NCBI RefSeq assembly: GCF_013410545.1 | Contig: NZ_JACCFV010000001.1 | Coordinates: forward strand, 2,294,001-2,358,000 | DNA: 64,000 nt | Direction of reading: 5' to 3' | From: Pseudoclavibacter chungangensis | GTDB lineage: Bacteria > Actinomycetota > Actinomycetes > Actinomycetales > Microbacteriaceae | Shown here: piece after piece, positions 9,201 through 17,023 of the stretch | Layout: the number at the start of each line of letters is the position of its first letter | Numbering within the stretch: the stretch's first letter is position 1 | Notes under the pieces: model-generated | What the model was told of the DNA's origin: nothing | The model's input: only the letters and a program-made list of their open reading frames with translations | Database searches by the model: none | Position numbers and translations under genes: made by a program

Positions 9201-11724
9201 CGCGACCGGCGGCACGGGCCTGTTCCGTTCGGGATCCGGCCGCCGTCATGTCGCGTGGCTCGCGCTCCCGGCCTGGTCGCTCGCGTGGGAATCGCTCGTC
9301 GACACGTGGGCCGTCGACGTCGCGGCGGAGGTCCGCGGCGTGCCCGTCGGCCTGCTCTTCCTCGCTGCCGCCGTCTTGATCGCCGTACGCGGCCCGCATC
9401 GTCCCGACGATCGTCCCCGCTGGACGCCGGGCGTTCTGTCCGGCCTCGCGGTCCTGTTCGCGTTCGGACACGTCATCCCGTCCCTCATCGGCGCGGACTC
9501 ACCGCTCCGCGCCGTCCTGTGGTTCGTGTTCGCCCTCCTCGTCACGATCACGGCGGGCGCGTTCGGGGTTCCCGCGCTCGCCCGGACGGGCCGCCCCGGG
9601 GGGCACGATCCGCTCGACGATGGCGAGGACGGGTACCGGGGCGGGGCACCGCACCGGGGCACGGACCACGGCTGGGCGAGCGTGCTCGTCGGGGCCGCCC
9701 TGGCCTCGGTGCCCGTCGCACTCGTCGTCGCCGCGACGCGCATGCCCGTCTCCCCCGGCCCCGACGTCCCGATCGTCAACGCGGCCGTGTGGTTCGGCAC
9801 GGCCGTGCTCGGCGTCGTCGTCGCCACACTGCTGCCGAGCCTGCCGGGCCGCCTTCCGGCGTCGTCCCGTCTTCGGATCGCGATGTCGGTCACGCTCACG
9901 GTGGCCGGACTCGTCGCCCTCGTCCTCGCCTGGACGAGCCACCCGCGCAACGATCAGTACGCGTCGAGCGGCATCCTCGCGGTCGTGGTCGCGATCCTGC
10001 CGGCGGTGTGGCCACGCTCGCGCGCGGTCTGGCCGCAGCTCGCACTGCTTCCCGTCGGCGCGCTCGTGGCCGCCGGGGTCAACGTCGCGTGGCACGCGGG
10101 ACGTGGCCCCCTGTCGCCGCTCCTGCCGGCCGTCGCCGTTGCCGCGCCCGTGCTCGTCGCACTCGCCGCCGTCGCCCTCGTCGTGCGCCCGTCGGCAGGC
10201 GTGCCTCGGGGCGCCCGCGCGATCGGCCTCGTCACCGCACCGGCCGCCCTCGCGTCGGCCGTGGCCTGGGTCGACCGAACGGACGGCCTTCCGCTGCTCG
10301 CCGATATCGGTCCGGCCGTGATCGCCGTGCTCGCGGCCGTGGCCGCCGCGGCATTCGCCGGTCGGCCGTTCACGGCCCGCGAGCGCCTCGCCCTCGACGT
10401 GTCGGCCGCGGCCGTCGCGGCATTCGGGGTGCTCGTCCGCCCAGGCGTCCCCGCGACGTGGCTCGGCCTCGCGCTCGTCGCCGTGGTCGTCGCCGTCGAC
10501 CCCCCAGTTCGTGACCAGACGCGTTCGCGACGGCGGTGGCTGCGATGGCTCGGTGTGGCGGCGCTCGCGGTCCTCGTGCCCGTCGTGCTGCTCGACGAGT
10601 GGCCGCAGCTGTCGGTCCGCGCGTCGCTCCTCGCCGCCGCCGCGGTCCTCGTCGCCGCGGGGGTGCTCGCCGCACGCTGGCGTTCGAGCGTCGGCGGTCC
10701 GTGGTCGGGCGAGGCGTTCGTGATGCTCGCGTCGGGCGGTGTCGCGGGTCTCGCGCTCACGGCACTCGGCGTCGACGACGACTCCACCCTCTGGACGGTG
10801 ATCGCGCTGGTCGTCTCGTCGGTCGTGCTGCTCGGGGCGTCGTCGAAGCTGTTCCCCGTGGCGCTGCGCCCGTACGGCGACGCCCTCGCGCTCGGTGCGG
10901 TCGTCGCGCTCGTCGCCGGCTCCGCGACCCGCGCGGTCGTCGGCGGGCGCGCGCTCGACGCGATCGCCTGGGTCCTGCCCGTGCTGCCCGTCCTGACGGC
11001 GGCCGCCTGGCTCGTCGCGCGTCGTGGGGGCGACCTCGAGCGGCGCTTCGCCCGGACCCTCGTGTTCGTGACGATCGGGCTCGCGACGGCCGTCGGGGTC
11101 TGGATCTGCCTGCGCGATCCCGACGGCTCGGCCGCCGGAGCCCTCGTGTTCGTCCTGACCTCGCTCCTGGCTGCGGCGGCGGTCATCGCGCACCTGCGTC
11201 CGACGCCACCGTTCGATACCCCAACCTCGTGGGTTGCCGCCGCGGGAGCGCTCCTCGTGGCGGTCGCCGGTCTATTCGGCGGTGCCGGTCGTCCGGTGGA
11301 GCTCGTGACCCTTCCGCTCGCGGCGGCCACCCTCACGATCGGGCTCGTGTCGATGCGCCGAACACCGACGCTGGGCAGCTGGCGTGCGCTCACGGTGGGA
11401 CTCGCGCTGCTCCTCGCACCGAGCCTGCTCGCCGAATTCGTGTCGCAGCCCGTGTGGCGCCTCGTCGGTCTCGGTCTCGTGGCCGTCGCCATGCTCGTGT
11501 GGGGTGCGGTCGGACGGTTGCGGGCGCCGCTCGTGTTCGGGTGCGCGGCCTCGCTCTCGCACGCGCTCATGGTCTTCTGGCCGAGTGAGGCGGGTCGGAG
11601 CGCCGTCCCGTGGTGGGCATGGCTCGCCGTTGCCGGCATCATGCTCGTCGTCCTCGCGACGACCTACGAGGCGAGGGACCGCGACCGCGGCGACGGCGCG
11701 GCCTCGAAGCGCCGGCTCCGGTAG
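6280..11724 (+). CDS. Giant multi-pass membrane protein with N-terminal zinc ribbon (SCO7613 C-terminal type)
   Basis: An 1814-residue protein. A zinc-ribbon-like segment comes first (CPFC at ~29-32, CARC at ~43-46), then a charged helical stretch (~50-95) and a Pro/Ala-rich linker to ~195. The remaining ~1600 residues are almost continuous hydrophobic helices separated by short loops, well over forty predicted membrane spans. This layout matches the large actinobacterial family annotated as SCO7613 C-terminal domain membrane proteins, whose role is unknown. The start is set by the ATG after GAGGCGG; the frame stays open 84 nt further upstream. The gene stands alone: a hairpin lies before it and a convergent gene begins 7 nt after it. 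I assign no function. Confidence 0.85.
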   Translation: MNTQSDDSAGAQGPVFPRSISELTDVHLCPFCFAPLVTRSRCARCDFPLEAPEAEEIFDLSNRAAQLLRERGTVLDAVHRRDLEATRAQRAAATAEPAPHVAAAAPDIAAFPLAHDARVPDTTRTVGVVETPGPPFVQPPAAVPVRTTDPLNGPPPGPGWTGPAGGVFPPAQPPAAYAHVPVEQTSPPVAPAPEPKRVNVQLVLLSTGIALLGVAAIVFLTIAWVAFGLLPRAIVTMVVTAGTIVGASWLARLRLRATAEGVAALGALLVLLNAWAVRALDVGGLGSSGETLYWGTALLVLTLVFEVWHRLSGLRTPGIAASLSVLPGIGLLLASLASPLDAGDRLAVGLTGAAAGALLQILVRTTRIDAPVDGDEPSHGRGVPGAPTPPPVAPRRARSWASVLTSTAGAARPFEFHALTIVGIVAIAATFLTGLPALVIGRAVDVGPFIAPAVWVCTAIAGLQTVLLLRRSSPPSARPLAVVTACLAVVGFPLGGALLPGLGVPTSIAAGIAVAAAFVGPALVDIVRARIASDFHQALTIARGVALGTTALAYLHVLVTSPISFGNASSAGADVGDRDPLGPLRPSFDAFEPAAFWPWLGAALGLGVAIAALAIARRLAVHAGWVAAAASAVLVLAPFRAGQWLAATILFAVVVVAHLVVLLVADRRRATPVRSAIVRVAWWGLGVACVSALLLGDVTAGAGVALVLVVVVALVLARAAIHDVAEVPTGSGRAVLARGGLLAGTVAVLWFGSARFALEAREPFGPLADDEAVLVALATGTLLTVFAGLLPGRLVSPLERLVLLVAGAPAATSFGIVTLALAGPGPRWGLDRPEVIARPIVVIGLLAILAAVLVLMLLRRGTPEGPLRVTTAAGIDVLAPAALFLLLGTVARFLFTAESLHPAAPVAGTAALVAVATAGWSLWNRRGLPPGRARSALDTAAAPLTVVSLVTGALAGPGTFAVAALALGTVALLVATGGTGLFRSGSGRRHVAWLALPAWSLAWESLVDTWAVDVAAEVRGVPVGLLFLAAAVLIAVRGPHRPDDRPRWTPGVLSGLAVLFAFGHVIPSLIGADSPLRAVLWFVFALLVTITAGAFGVPALARTGRPGGHDPLDDGEDGYRGGAPHRGTDHGWASVLVGAALASVPVALVVAATRMPVSPGPDVPIVNAAVWFGTAVLGVVVATLLPSLPGRLPASSRLRIAMSVTLTVAGLVALVLAWTSHPRNDQYASSGILAVVVAILPAVWPRSRAVWPQLALLPVGALVAAGVNVAWHAGRGPLSPLLPAVAVAAPVLVALAAVALVVRPSAGVPRGARAIGLVTAPAALASAVAWVDRTDGLPLLADIGPAVIAVLAAVAAAAFAGRPFTARERLALDVSAAAVAAFGVLVRPGVPATWLGLALVAVVVAVDPPVRDQTRSRRRWLRWLGVAALAVLVPVVLLDEWPQLSVRASLLAAAAVLVAAGVLAARWRSSVGGPWSGEAFVMLASGGVAGLALTALGVDDDSTLWTVIALVVSSVVLLGASSKLFPVALRPYGDALALGAVVALVAGSATRAVVGGRALDAIAWVLPVLPVLTAAAWLVARRGGDLERRFARTLVFVTIGLATAVGVWICLRDPDGSAAGALVFVLTSLLAAAAVIAHLRPTPPFDTPTSWVAAAGALLVAVAGLFGGAGRPVELVTLPLAAATLTIGLVSMRRTPTLGSWRALTVGLALLLAPSLLAEFVSQPVWRLVGLGLVAVAMLVWGAVGRLRAPLVFGCAASLSHALMVFWPSEAGRSAVPWWAWLAVAGIMLVVLATTYEARDRDRGDGAASKRRLR

Positions 11725-11731
11725 GCGTTCG

Positions 11732-12109
11732 TCACCAGGCGGATGCGTCGGAGACGCAGAAGGGGTGCCCCGCGGGGTCGAGCAGCACGACCCACGTGTC
11801 GCCCGGTTGCGGCTCCGCACGCGTCGCACCGAGTTCGACGCAGCGCGCGGCTGCGACCTCGACGTCCTGCGCGGCGAGGTCGAAGTGGAACGCCTTGCGG
11901 CCGTGGTCCGGCCACTCGGGCGCCACGTAGTCGTCGATCCTGCCGACTCCCAGCCGGTGGGACGGACCGGCGAGCATGCCGTACTCGTCGTCGAGGTGGA
12001 CGATCTCCCAGTCGAGCACGACCGAGTAGAACGTGGCGAGCGGGCGGGTCTCGGCGCAGTCGAGCGTGATCATGGCCAGGGTGGCGACGGGGGTCGTGGT
12101 GGTGTTCAC
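11732..12109 (-). CDS. VOC (glyoxalase-fold) family protein
   Basis: A 125-residue protein of one full VOC module: two beta-alpha-beta-beta-beta repeats, with a first half starting MITLDCAETRPLATFYSVVL and a second half starting KAFHFDLAAQDVEVAAARCV. It ends with VVLLDPAGHPFCVSD, the usual glyoxalase-like closing motif. Members bind metals, bleomycin-like drugs or act as lyases or dioxygenases; the reaction here is unknown. Translation starts at GTG, preceded by GAGAGGATGA. It is divergent from an AraC regulator with 46 nt between the starts, so the two may share control. Confidence 0.85.
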   Translation of the reverse strand: MNTTTTPVATLAMITLDCAETRPLATFYSVVLDWEIVHLDDEYGMLAGPSHRLGVGRIDDYVAPEWPDHGRKAFHFDLAAQDVEVAAARCVELGATRAEPQPGDTWVVLLDPAGHPFCVSDASAW

Positions 12110-12155
12110 GGGTCATCCTCTCGGTGGTTCGACAGCAGTCTGCGAGGATCTGCGC

Positions 12156-13055
12156 ATGGCGTCTTGGAGATCCGCGACACCGGCCCCGGCGGCCGGCGCC
12201 GCGGAGATCGCGGGGAACGTGCTGCACCCGTCCGATTTCCTGTCGCACGTCGCGCTCGCTCGACGTGCACCCGATGCTCGGCTCGCGCCGTGGGTGCGGC
12301 ACTACTGGTTCGTCGCCTGGGACCTGCCGCCGGGTGTCGGTCATCGTCCCCGTGTCCTGCCCGCACTCGGGACCTCCCTCACCGTCGAGTACGGGCGCGT
12401 CCGCCGGACGGGAACGAACGGACCGGGCGCGTTCGCGACGGGACCCGTGACGCGGGCGACGTTCGACATCGGCCTCACGGGCCGCGGCGGCACGGCCGGG
12501 ATCCTCCTGCACCCCGGCGTCGCCTCCACCGTCTTCGGCCTGGCCGCCCGCGAACTGACGGATGCGGTGCTGTCGCTCGAACGGACCTCGGAGCGCGAAC
12601 GGAGCGGCGGGGCGAGGGAGATCCCGACCGAGCTCGTCACGGAGCAGCGCGCGTTCGCGAGCGACGCCGACCGGACGGCGGCCAGGTTCGACGAGGCGCT
12701 GCTGTCGGTCGACTGGCCCGACCCGGGGCCCTCGACGCTCGTCGCGGAACTCGTCGAGCGGATCGAGCACGACCCCGATGCGACGTCGGTCGCGCGCGTC
12801 GAGGGGGTGACGGGCTACTCGACGCGGACCGTTCAGCGCCTCTTCGCGCGGGACCTCGGTGTCGGCGTGGGGTGGGTCCTCCGTCGCCGTCGCCTTCGGG
12901 ATGCGGTGCGACGCCTCGACCTCGGACACGAGGGTTCGCTCACGGAACTCGCGGCGGAGTGCGGCTGGTACGACCACAGCCACTTCACGCGCGAGTTCCG
13001 TGAGCTCATCGGCGTGACACCGTCCGCCTATCGGCGTGCACGTCGTCTCCCGTGA
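12156..13055 (+). CDS. AraC family transcriptional regulator
   Basis: A 299-residue protein. The N-terminal half (about 30-200) resembles the DUF6597-type sensor domain found in front of AraC helix-turn-helix domains (APWVRHYWFVAWDLP...PALGTSLTVEYG). The C-terminal ~100 residues carry the two AraC helix-turn-helix motifs, ending in ELAAECGWYDHSHFTREF and GVTPSAYRR. Start ATG is preceded by GAGGATC at a suitable distance; the frame is open further upstream but overlaps the divergent VOC gene. The VOC gene is the likely target, or the regulator controls itself through the 46-nt shared spacer. Confidence 0.9.
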   Translation: MASWRSATPAPAAGAAEIAGNVLHPSDFLSHVALARRAPDARLAPWVRHYWFVAWDLPPGVGHRPRVLPALGTSLTVEYGRVRRTGTNGPGAFATGPVTRATFDIGLTGRGGTAGILLHPGVASTVFGLAARELTDAVLSLERTSERERSGGAREIPTELVTEQRAFASDADRTAARFDEALLSVDWPDPGPSTLVAELVERIEHDPDATSVARVEGVTGYSTRTVQRLFARDLGVGVGWVLRRRRLRDAVRRLDLGHEGSLTELAAECGWYDHSHFTREFRELIGVTPSAYRRARRLP

Positions 13056-13100
13056 GTTCGGTGTCGTGGAACGGCGTGCGTGCCGCCGCGGGCGCGCCGT

Positions 13101-13718
13101 TCACAGTCCCGGTGCGTCGCACATCGCGAGCGCGGCGTGCACCGAGCGTTCGAGCATGCGCTCGTCCGTGCGACGCTCGGTCAACAGGGCGCGCGTGTAG
13201 CTCGCACCGACGAGCATCTCGATCACCTCGCCGGGGTCGACGTCGCCGGGGATCTCTCCGCGCTCGATCGCCCGCCGGACGATCGCGGCGCCGCGCTCGA
13301 AGCGGCTGTGCCAGAACGCGCGACGGGCCGCGACGACGGTGCCGTCGTCGGAGGACAATGCCATCACGCCGCGCAGGAGACGCTGCACGTCGGGCCGCTC
13401 GACGAGCGTGACGACGCTGTGGAGCAGGTGCCGGAGGTCGGTCTCGAGGACTCCCGTGTCGGGGATCGGGTTCTCGTCGAGGGCGAACTCGCCGACGGCG
13501 TCGGCGACGAGATTCGTGATGTTCCCCCACCGTCGGTACAGGGTCGCCTCGGACACGTCCGCCGTCGCGGCGATGTCCCTGAACCCGAGTCCGTCGTAGC
13601 CGTTCTCGAGGAGCGCGCCGATCGTCGCATCCAGCACGCTCCGACGGATCCGGGCGCTGCGACCACCCGGCCGCGCGTTCACGCCATCCATGTGATCAGT
13701 GTCCCCCACATCTCCCAC
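13101..13718 (-). CDS. TetR/AcrR family regulator
   Basis: A 205-residue regulator with an N-terminal TetR helix-turn-helix (about residues 22-68; ATIGALLENGYDGLGFRDIA, then VSEATLYRRWGN) and an alpha-helical ligand domain of the TetR_C_11-like type (VERPDVQRLLRGVMAL...). GTG at 13718 with GAAGGATGAC upstream is the likeliest start; ATG at 13691 would remove nine poorly conserved residues. It is divergent from an unknown gene, and the spacer holds an AT-rich inverted repeat, the probable operator. Confidence 0.9.
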   Translation of the reverse strand: MGDVGDTDHMDGVNARPGGRSARIRRSVLDATIGALLENGYDGLGFRDIAATADVSEATLYRRWGNITNLVADAVGEFALDENPIPDTGVLETDLRHLLHSVVTLVERPDVQRLLRGVMALSSDDGTVVAARRAFWHSRFERGAAIVRRAIERGEIPGDVDPGEVIEMLVGASYTRALLTERRTDERMLERSVHAALAMCDAPGL

Positions 13719-13736
13719 GTCATCCTTCGCGACGTA

Positions 13737-13762
13737 GCTATTGCAATTATTCTCGCATTAGC
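13737..13762. promoter_or_regulatory. Probable operator of the divergent TetR regulator
   Basis: GCTATTGC and GCATTAGC form an inverted repeat (7 of 8 pairs) separated by the AT-rich spacer AATTATTCTC. It is the only AT-rich stretch in the region and lies midway between the divergent starts, which fits self-regulation and control of the neighbour. Inferred from position and symmetry. Confidence 0.5.
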
Positions 13763-13806
13763 GGAGACTCGGGAACGTCCGAAACGGACGGGAAGCGAGA
13801 TACACG

Positions 13807-14547
13807 ATGAGCGAACACCTCGATCTCCGCACGCGCATCGGTCGCGAGACGGTGGACCGACGCGCGGTCCTCGCGTGGGAGGCCGGTCGCGCACGACGCG
13901 TCCTCCGACAGCTCGGCGGTCGAGCACGACCCACCGACGACGTCGACGAGCTGCGCGAGCGGCTGCTCGCACTGAAGGAGGACATCGGTCCGGCGGAACT
14001 CGAGCGCCGCCTCACCGGCAGGCTGCGCGCCTCGACGCTCGTATCCCGCGCACTCACCGCCGGATCGGGGCCCGCGCGGGCCGCCAGTTCGATCCGGATC
14101 CGCGTGCCCGGTGGCCGGGCGACACACCTCGTGGACTGGTTCGGAACACAGTTCGCACTCCCCTCCTCACCGGCCATGCTCGCCGCCTGCCCCGACCACT
14201 ACCTCATCGGCGACGAGCCGGACGGACGACAGAAGGTCATCGAGACCACAGGCGGCTCCCCCCTCCCGGCCCGCTTCCGCATCCGGTACGGCGATCTGAC
14301 GGGCCTCCGGATGACCGCGGACCCCAGCTATCCGCTCCAGATGGCGGGCGTCGCGCGCGATGACGCCGGCACGCCGATCGGCGGGGTCCGACACCAGTTC
14401 CGCGACGTGGGCGACGGGTTCGAGGCGTGGTTGACGGTCGAGTTCCCTCGCCTCACACCGGGCCACATGATCCGCCGGCACCGCTGGCACCTCGCGTGCG
14501 AGTTCGGGAACTGGATCGAGTTCGCCGCGCGAGACACCTCGCAGTAG
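13807..14547 (+). CDS. Hypothetical protein
   Basis: A 246-residue soluble protein that I do not recognise. The N-terminal ~75 residues are rich in Arg and Glu and probably helical. From ~95 on it is beta-rich with many aromatic residues and repeated V-D/W-x-x-x-F patterns (ATHLVDWFGTQFALP, HRWHLACEFGNWIEFAARD). There is no signal peptide or membrane segment. A GGGAAGCGAG stretch upstream can act as ribosome binding site. Its divergent position to a TetR gene with a likely shared operator suggests that it responds to the TetR ligand, but the function is unknown. Confidence 0.75.
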   Translation: MSEHLDLRTRIGRETVDRRAVLAWEAGRARRVLRQLGGRARPTDDVDELRERLLALKEDIGPAELERRLTGRLRASTLVSRALTAGSGPARAASSIRIRVPGGRATHLVDWFGTQFALPSSPAMLAACPDHYLIGDEPDGRQKVIETTGGSPLPARFRIRYGDLTGLRMTADPSYPLQMAGVARDDAGTPIGGVRHQFRDVGDGFEAWLTVEFPRLTPGHMIRRHRWHLACEFGNWIEFAARDTSQ

Positions 14548-14563
14548 ACGTCGCGCACGGAAC

Positions 14564-14587
14564 GTCGCGTCGCGTCGCGTCGCGTCG
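14564..14587. repeat. Simple pentamer repeat (GTCGC, nearly five copies)
   Basis: Four perfect GTCGC units and a partial fifth lie just after the stop codon of the unknown gene and run into the outermost LacI-type operator. Probably replication slippage. Confidence 0.75.
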
Positions 14588-14598
14588 ACAACGTTGTC
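14587..14598. promoter_or_regulatory. LacI-type operator O4 (distal)
   Basis: GACAACGTTGTC is a perfect 12-nt palindrome identical to the core of the operator in front of the sugar-binding-protein gene. It lies beyond the 3' end of the lacI gene, in a convergent spacer where no promoter is expected, so a DNA-looping role is possible. Confidence 0.6.
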
Positions 14599-14647
14599 AG
14601 CCGTCAGCGCGGCCCTCGGCCGTCCGAACGCCGTGGCGATGTCGGCC

Positions 14648-14659
14648 GACAACGATGTC
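14648..14659. promoter_or_regulatory. LacI-type operator O3 (distal)
   Basis: GACAACGATGTC differs from the palindromic core at one base and is the same sequence, in opposite reading, as the site over the lacI start codon. It lies 42 nt past the lacI stop codon and 61 nt from O4. Confidence 0.55.
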
Positions 14660-14700
14660 AGCATCCGTTCGGCACGCGAGGCGGTGCGAGCACGCGCAGC

Positions 14701-15753
14701 TCAGCCGCCGGGCCCCGGGATCTCACCGCTCCCGCGCTCGACGAACAGCGTCGGCACGACGACGCGCTGCGCCGGTCGACGATCGCCGTCCAGACGATCG
14801 AAGAGGATCCGGGCGGCGCGGTGCCCGATCTGCTGCGGATCCTGCGCGACGACCGTGACACCGGGGTCCATGAGGTCCGCGAGCGGGATGTCGTCGAACC
14901 CGACGAGCGCCACCTCGTGTTCCAGCCCGCGCTCCCGGAGGGCGCGGAGCGCCCCGAACGTGATGAGGTTCTGCGCGCTGAACACCGCCGTCGGTGGCGT
15001 GTCCGAGTCGAGCAGCCGTCCGAGCGCGAGGCGAGCCGACTCCTCGTCCCCGATCTCGGTGACGACCGACGCGAGCTTCGTCGGGATCCCGGCCTCACCG
15101 AGCGCCTCCATGAACCCCCGGTACCGCTCGTCGGCGGTCTGGATGGACAACCGGTCCGCGAGCAGGGCGATGCGTCGGTGCCCGCGCGCGATGAGGTGGG
15201 CCGTCGCCCGCGCGGCGGATGCCCGGTTGTCGCTCGCGACGACGTCGAGATCGTCACCGACCGGCGTCCGGTCGACGAACACGGCCGGGATCCCGCGGTC
15301 GCGGAGCGTGGCCAGGTAGTCCGGTTGCCTCGTGGCCATGAGGATGAGCCCGTCGACACGCCGTCGCATGAATGCACTCACCGCACCCTCCTCGCGCCGC
15401 GAGTCCCCGTCGAGCGAGGACGCGAACACGGCGACGTGGTGCTCCTCGGCGATGTCCTCGACGGCACGGTGGATGGAGGCGGAGAACGGGTTGTCGACGC
15501 TGCCGACGAGCAACCCGATCGTCCTCGTGCGACCGTCCGCGCGCCGCAGGTTCCCGGCACCGAGGTCCACGTGGTAGTTCAGCACGTTGACGGCGTGCCA
15601 CACCCGCTCGGCCGTCGCGGCCGAGACGTTCGGTTCGTTGTTGACGACCCGCGAAACGGTCTTCACGCCGACACCGGCGAGCGACGCGACCTGCTTCATG
15701 GTGGTTCGAGTGCGGCCGGCCGCGAGGTGATCTGGCTCAGACATCGTTGTCAC
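14701..15753 (-). CDS. LacI family repressor of the sugar ABC importer
   Basis: About 350 residues. The N-terminal LacI helix-turn-helix (TTMKQVASLAGVGVKTVSRV, then VNNEPNVSAATAERV) is followed by the hinge helix and a periplasmic-binding-protein-like effector domain (IGLLVGSVDNPFSASIHRAVED to the C-terminus). GTG at 15753 has the best ribosome binding site (GGAAGGGG); ATG at 15744 is an alternative. An operator sits right over these start codons. It is divergent from the sugar-binding-protein gene and should repress that operon and itself, with the imported sugar or its phosphate as inducer. Both divergent promoters overlap the main operator. Confidence 0.93.
   Translation of the reverse strand: MTTMSEPDHLAAGRTRTTMKQVASLAGVGVKTVSRVVNNEPNVSAATAERVWHAVNVLNYHVDLGAGNLRRADGRTRTIGLLVGSVDNPFSASIHRAVEDIAEEHHVAVFASSLDGDSRREEGAVSAFMRRRVDGLILMATRQPDYLATLRDRGIPAVFVDRTPVGDDLDVVASDNRASAARATAHLIARGHRRIALLADRLSIQTADERYRGFMEALGEAGIPTKLASVVTEIGDEESARLALGRLLDSDTPPTAVFSAQNLITFGALRALRERGLEHEVALVGFDDIPLADLMDPGVTVVAQDPQQIGHRAARILFDRLDGDRRPAQRVVVPTLFVERGSGEIPGPGG
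15740..15751. promoter_or_regulatory. LacI-type operator O2 over the lacI start codon
   Basis: GACATCGTTGTC (GACAACGATGTC on the other strand) covers the ribosome binding site/start region of lacI; the ATG inside it is a possible start codon. Its position suggests negative autoregulation. Confidence 0.6.
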
Positions 15754-15775
15754 GGGCCCCTTCCTGGATCCGTTG

Positions 15776-15825
15776 TTGACTCTAGCGGTCGAGTGAAGTA
15801 CAAACGATCTTGACAACGTTGTCAA
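15776..15825. promoter_or_regulatory. Divergent sugar-operon/lacI promoter region with LacI operator O1
   Basis: TTGACAACGTTGTCAA (15810-15825) is a perfect 16-nt palindrome. On the minus strand its TTGACA is a -35 box, 17 nt from TGTACT, for lacI. On the plus strand TTGACT (15776) and TACAAA (15799), 17 nt apart, would place the sugar-operon transcription start near the operator. Bound LacI would block both. The promoter boxes are inferred; the palindrome is seen directly. Confidence 0.65.
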
Positions 15826-15849
15826 CCGCTCGATCGAAATGAGAATTCA

Positions 15850-16959
15850 ATGACGAATCACGGACTCTTCGGACGCAAGCCGCTTCTCGCCGCATCGTCG
15901 ATGCTGGCCGTCGCCGTGCTCGGCCTCACGGGCTGTGCAGGCTCCGGCCAGGGAACCGACGGCGGCGCGGACGGCGACATCGGCGTCTCGCTCATCGTGA
16001 AGACCAACTCGAACCCGTTCTTCATCGCCATGCAGGAGGGTGCCCAGACGGCCGCGGCCGCGAACGGCGTGAACCTCACGCTCTCGGCGGGCAAGGAGGA
16101 CGGCGACGAGGACACCCAGATCCAGGCGATCGAGGCCGCGATCTCCAAGGGCGACGCCGGCATCCTCATCACGCCGAACGGACCCGCCGTGCTCGACGCG
16201 ATCCAGAAGGCCCGCGACGCGGGTCTCTACGTCATCGCCCTCGACACCGTGCCCGACCCGGCCGACGCCGTCGACATCACCTTCGCGACCGACAACTTCC
16301 TCGCGGGCCAGCAGATCGGCTCGTGGGCCGCCGAGTCCCTCGCCGGCGGCGAGGCGGTGATCGGCATGATCGACCTGTTCGACGACAAGGCCGTCTCGGT
16401 CGACTACAACCGGGACCAGGGCTTCCTGCAGGGCATGGGCATCGAGCTCGGTGACCGGTCCGTCAACGGCGACGAGGCACCCCAGGGGTCGTACACGGGC
16501 GGCAAGGGTGGCTCCTACACGATCGTCGGCAACGAGGCGTCCCAGGGCGCCGAGGACGGCGGGCGGACGGCGATGGAGAACCTGCTCGCGAAGAACCCGA
16601 ACATCAACCTCGTGTACACGATCAACGAGCCGGCCGCCTACGGCGCCTACCAGGCGCTCGAAGCGGCGGGCAAGAGCACGGACGACGTCACGATCGTCTC
16701 GATCGACGGCGGCTGCGCCGGCGTCGGGCAGGTCGCGGACGGCATCATCGACGCGACGAGCCAGCAGTACCCGGTCAAGATGGCCGAGCTCGGCGTGCAG
16801 GCGATCGCCGAACTCGTGAAGACCGGCACCGCGCCCGAGACGAGCGAGGGCCTCGACTTCTTCGACACCGGCGTCTCACTGGTGACCGACAAGCCCGTCG
16901 ACGGGGTCGAGTCGATCGACACCACGCAGGGTGCGGACCTCTGCTGGGGCACGAAGTAG
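15850..16959 (+). CDS. Sugar ABC transporter substrate-binding lipoprotein (FrcB-like)
   Basis: A 369-residue lipoprotein: signal peptide with lipobox LTGC (Cys29), then a Gly-rich linker and a Peripla_BP_4 (ribose/fructose-type) binding fold starting VSLIVKTNSNPFFIAMQEGA. Other family hallmarks are AALSKGDAGILITPNGP-like and IVSIDGGCAGVGQVADG segments. It captures a monosaccharide outside the cell and delivers it to the permease encoded next. Together with a single-domain ATPase and a PfkB kinase the set resembles the rhizobial fructose system FrcBCAK, so fructose is a reasonable guess, but other sugars are possible. The gene is under the LacI operator O1. Confidence 0.92.
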   Translation: MTNHGLFGRKPLLAASSMLAVAVLGLTGCAGSGQGTDGGADGDIGVSLIVKTNSNPFFIAMQEGAQTAAAANGVNLTLSAGKEDGDEDTQIQAIEAAISKGDAGILITPNGPAVLDAIQKARDAGLYVIALDTVPDPADAVDITFATDNFLAGQQIGSWAAESLAGGEAVIGMIDLFDDKAVSVDYNRDQGFLQGMGIELGDRSVNGDEAPQGSYTGGKGGSYTIVGNEASQGAEDGGRTAMENLLAKNPNINLVYTINEPAAYGAYQALEAAGKSTDDVTIVSIDGGCAGVGQVADGIIDATSQQYPVKMAELGVQAIAELVKTGTAPETSEGLDFFDTGVSLVTDKPVDGVESIDTTQGADLCWGTK

Positions 16960-17023
16960 GCCCCACCGGACACTCCGTGCGTTCGCGACCCGCTCGCGCC
17001 ACCCCTCACAAGGAAGTGATCTC

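Noticed and set aside
6397..9471. A 1024-codon open frame on the strand opposite the giant membrane protein
   Set aside because: Its product is a low-complexity Arg/Glu/Asp-rich chain with no domain. The plus-strand frame has the zinc ribbon and regular hydrophobic helices. Long antisense frames are expected at this GC content.
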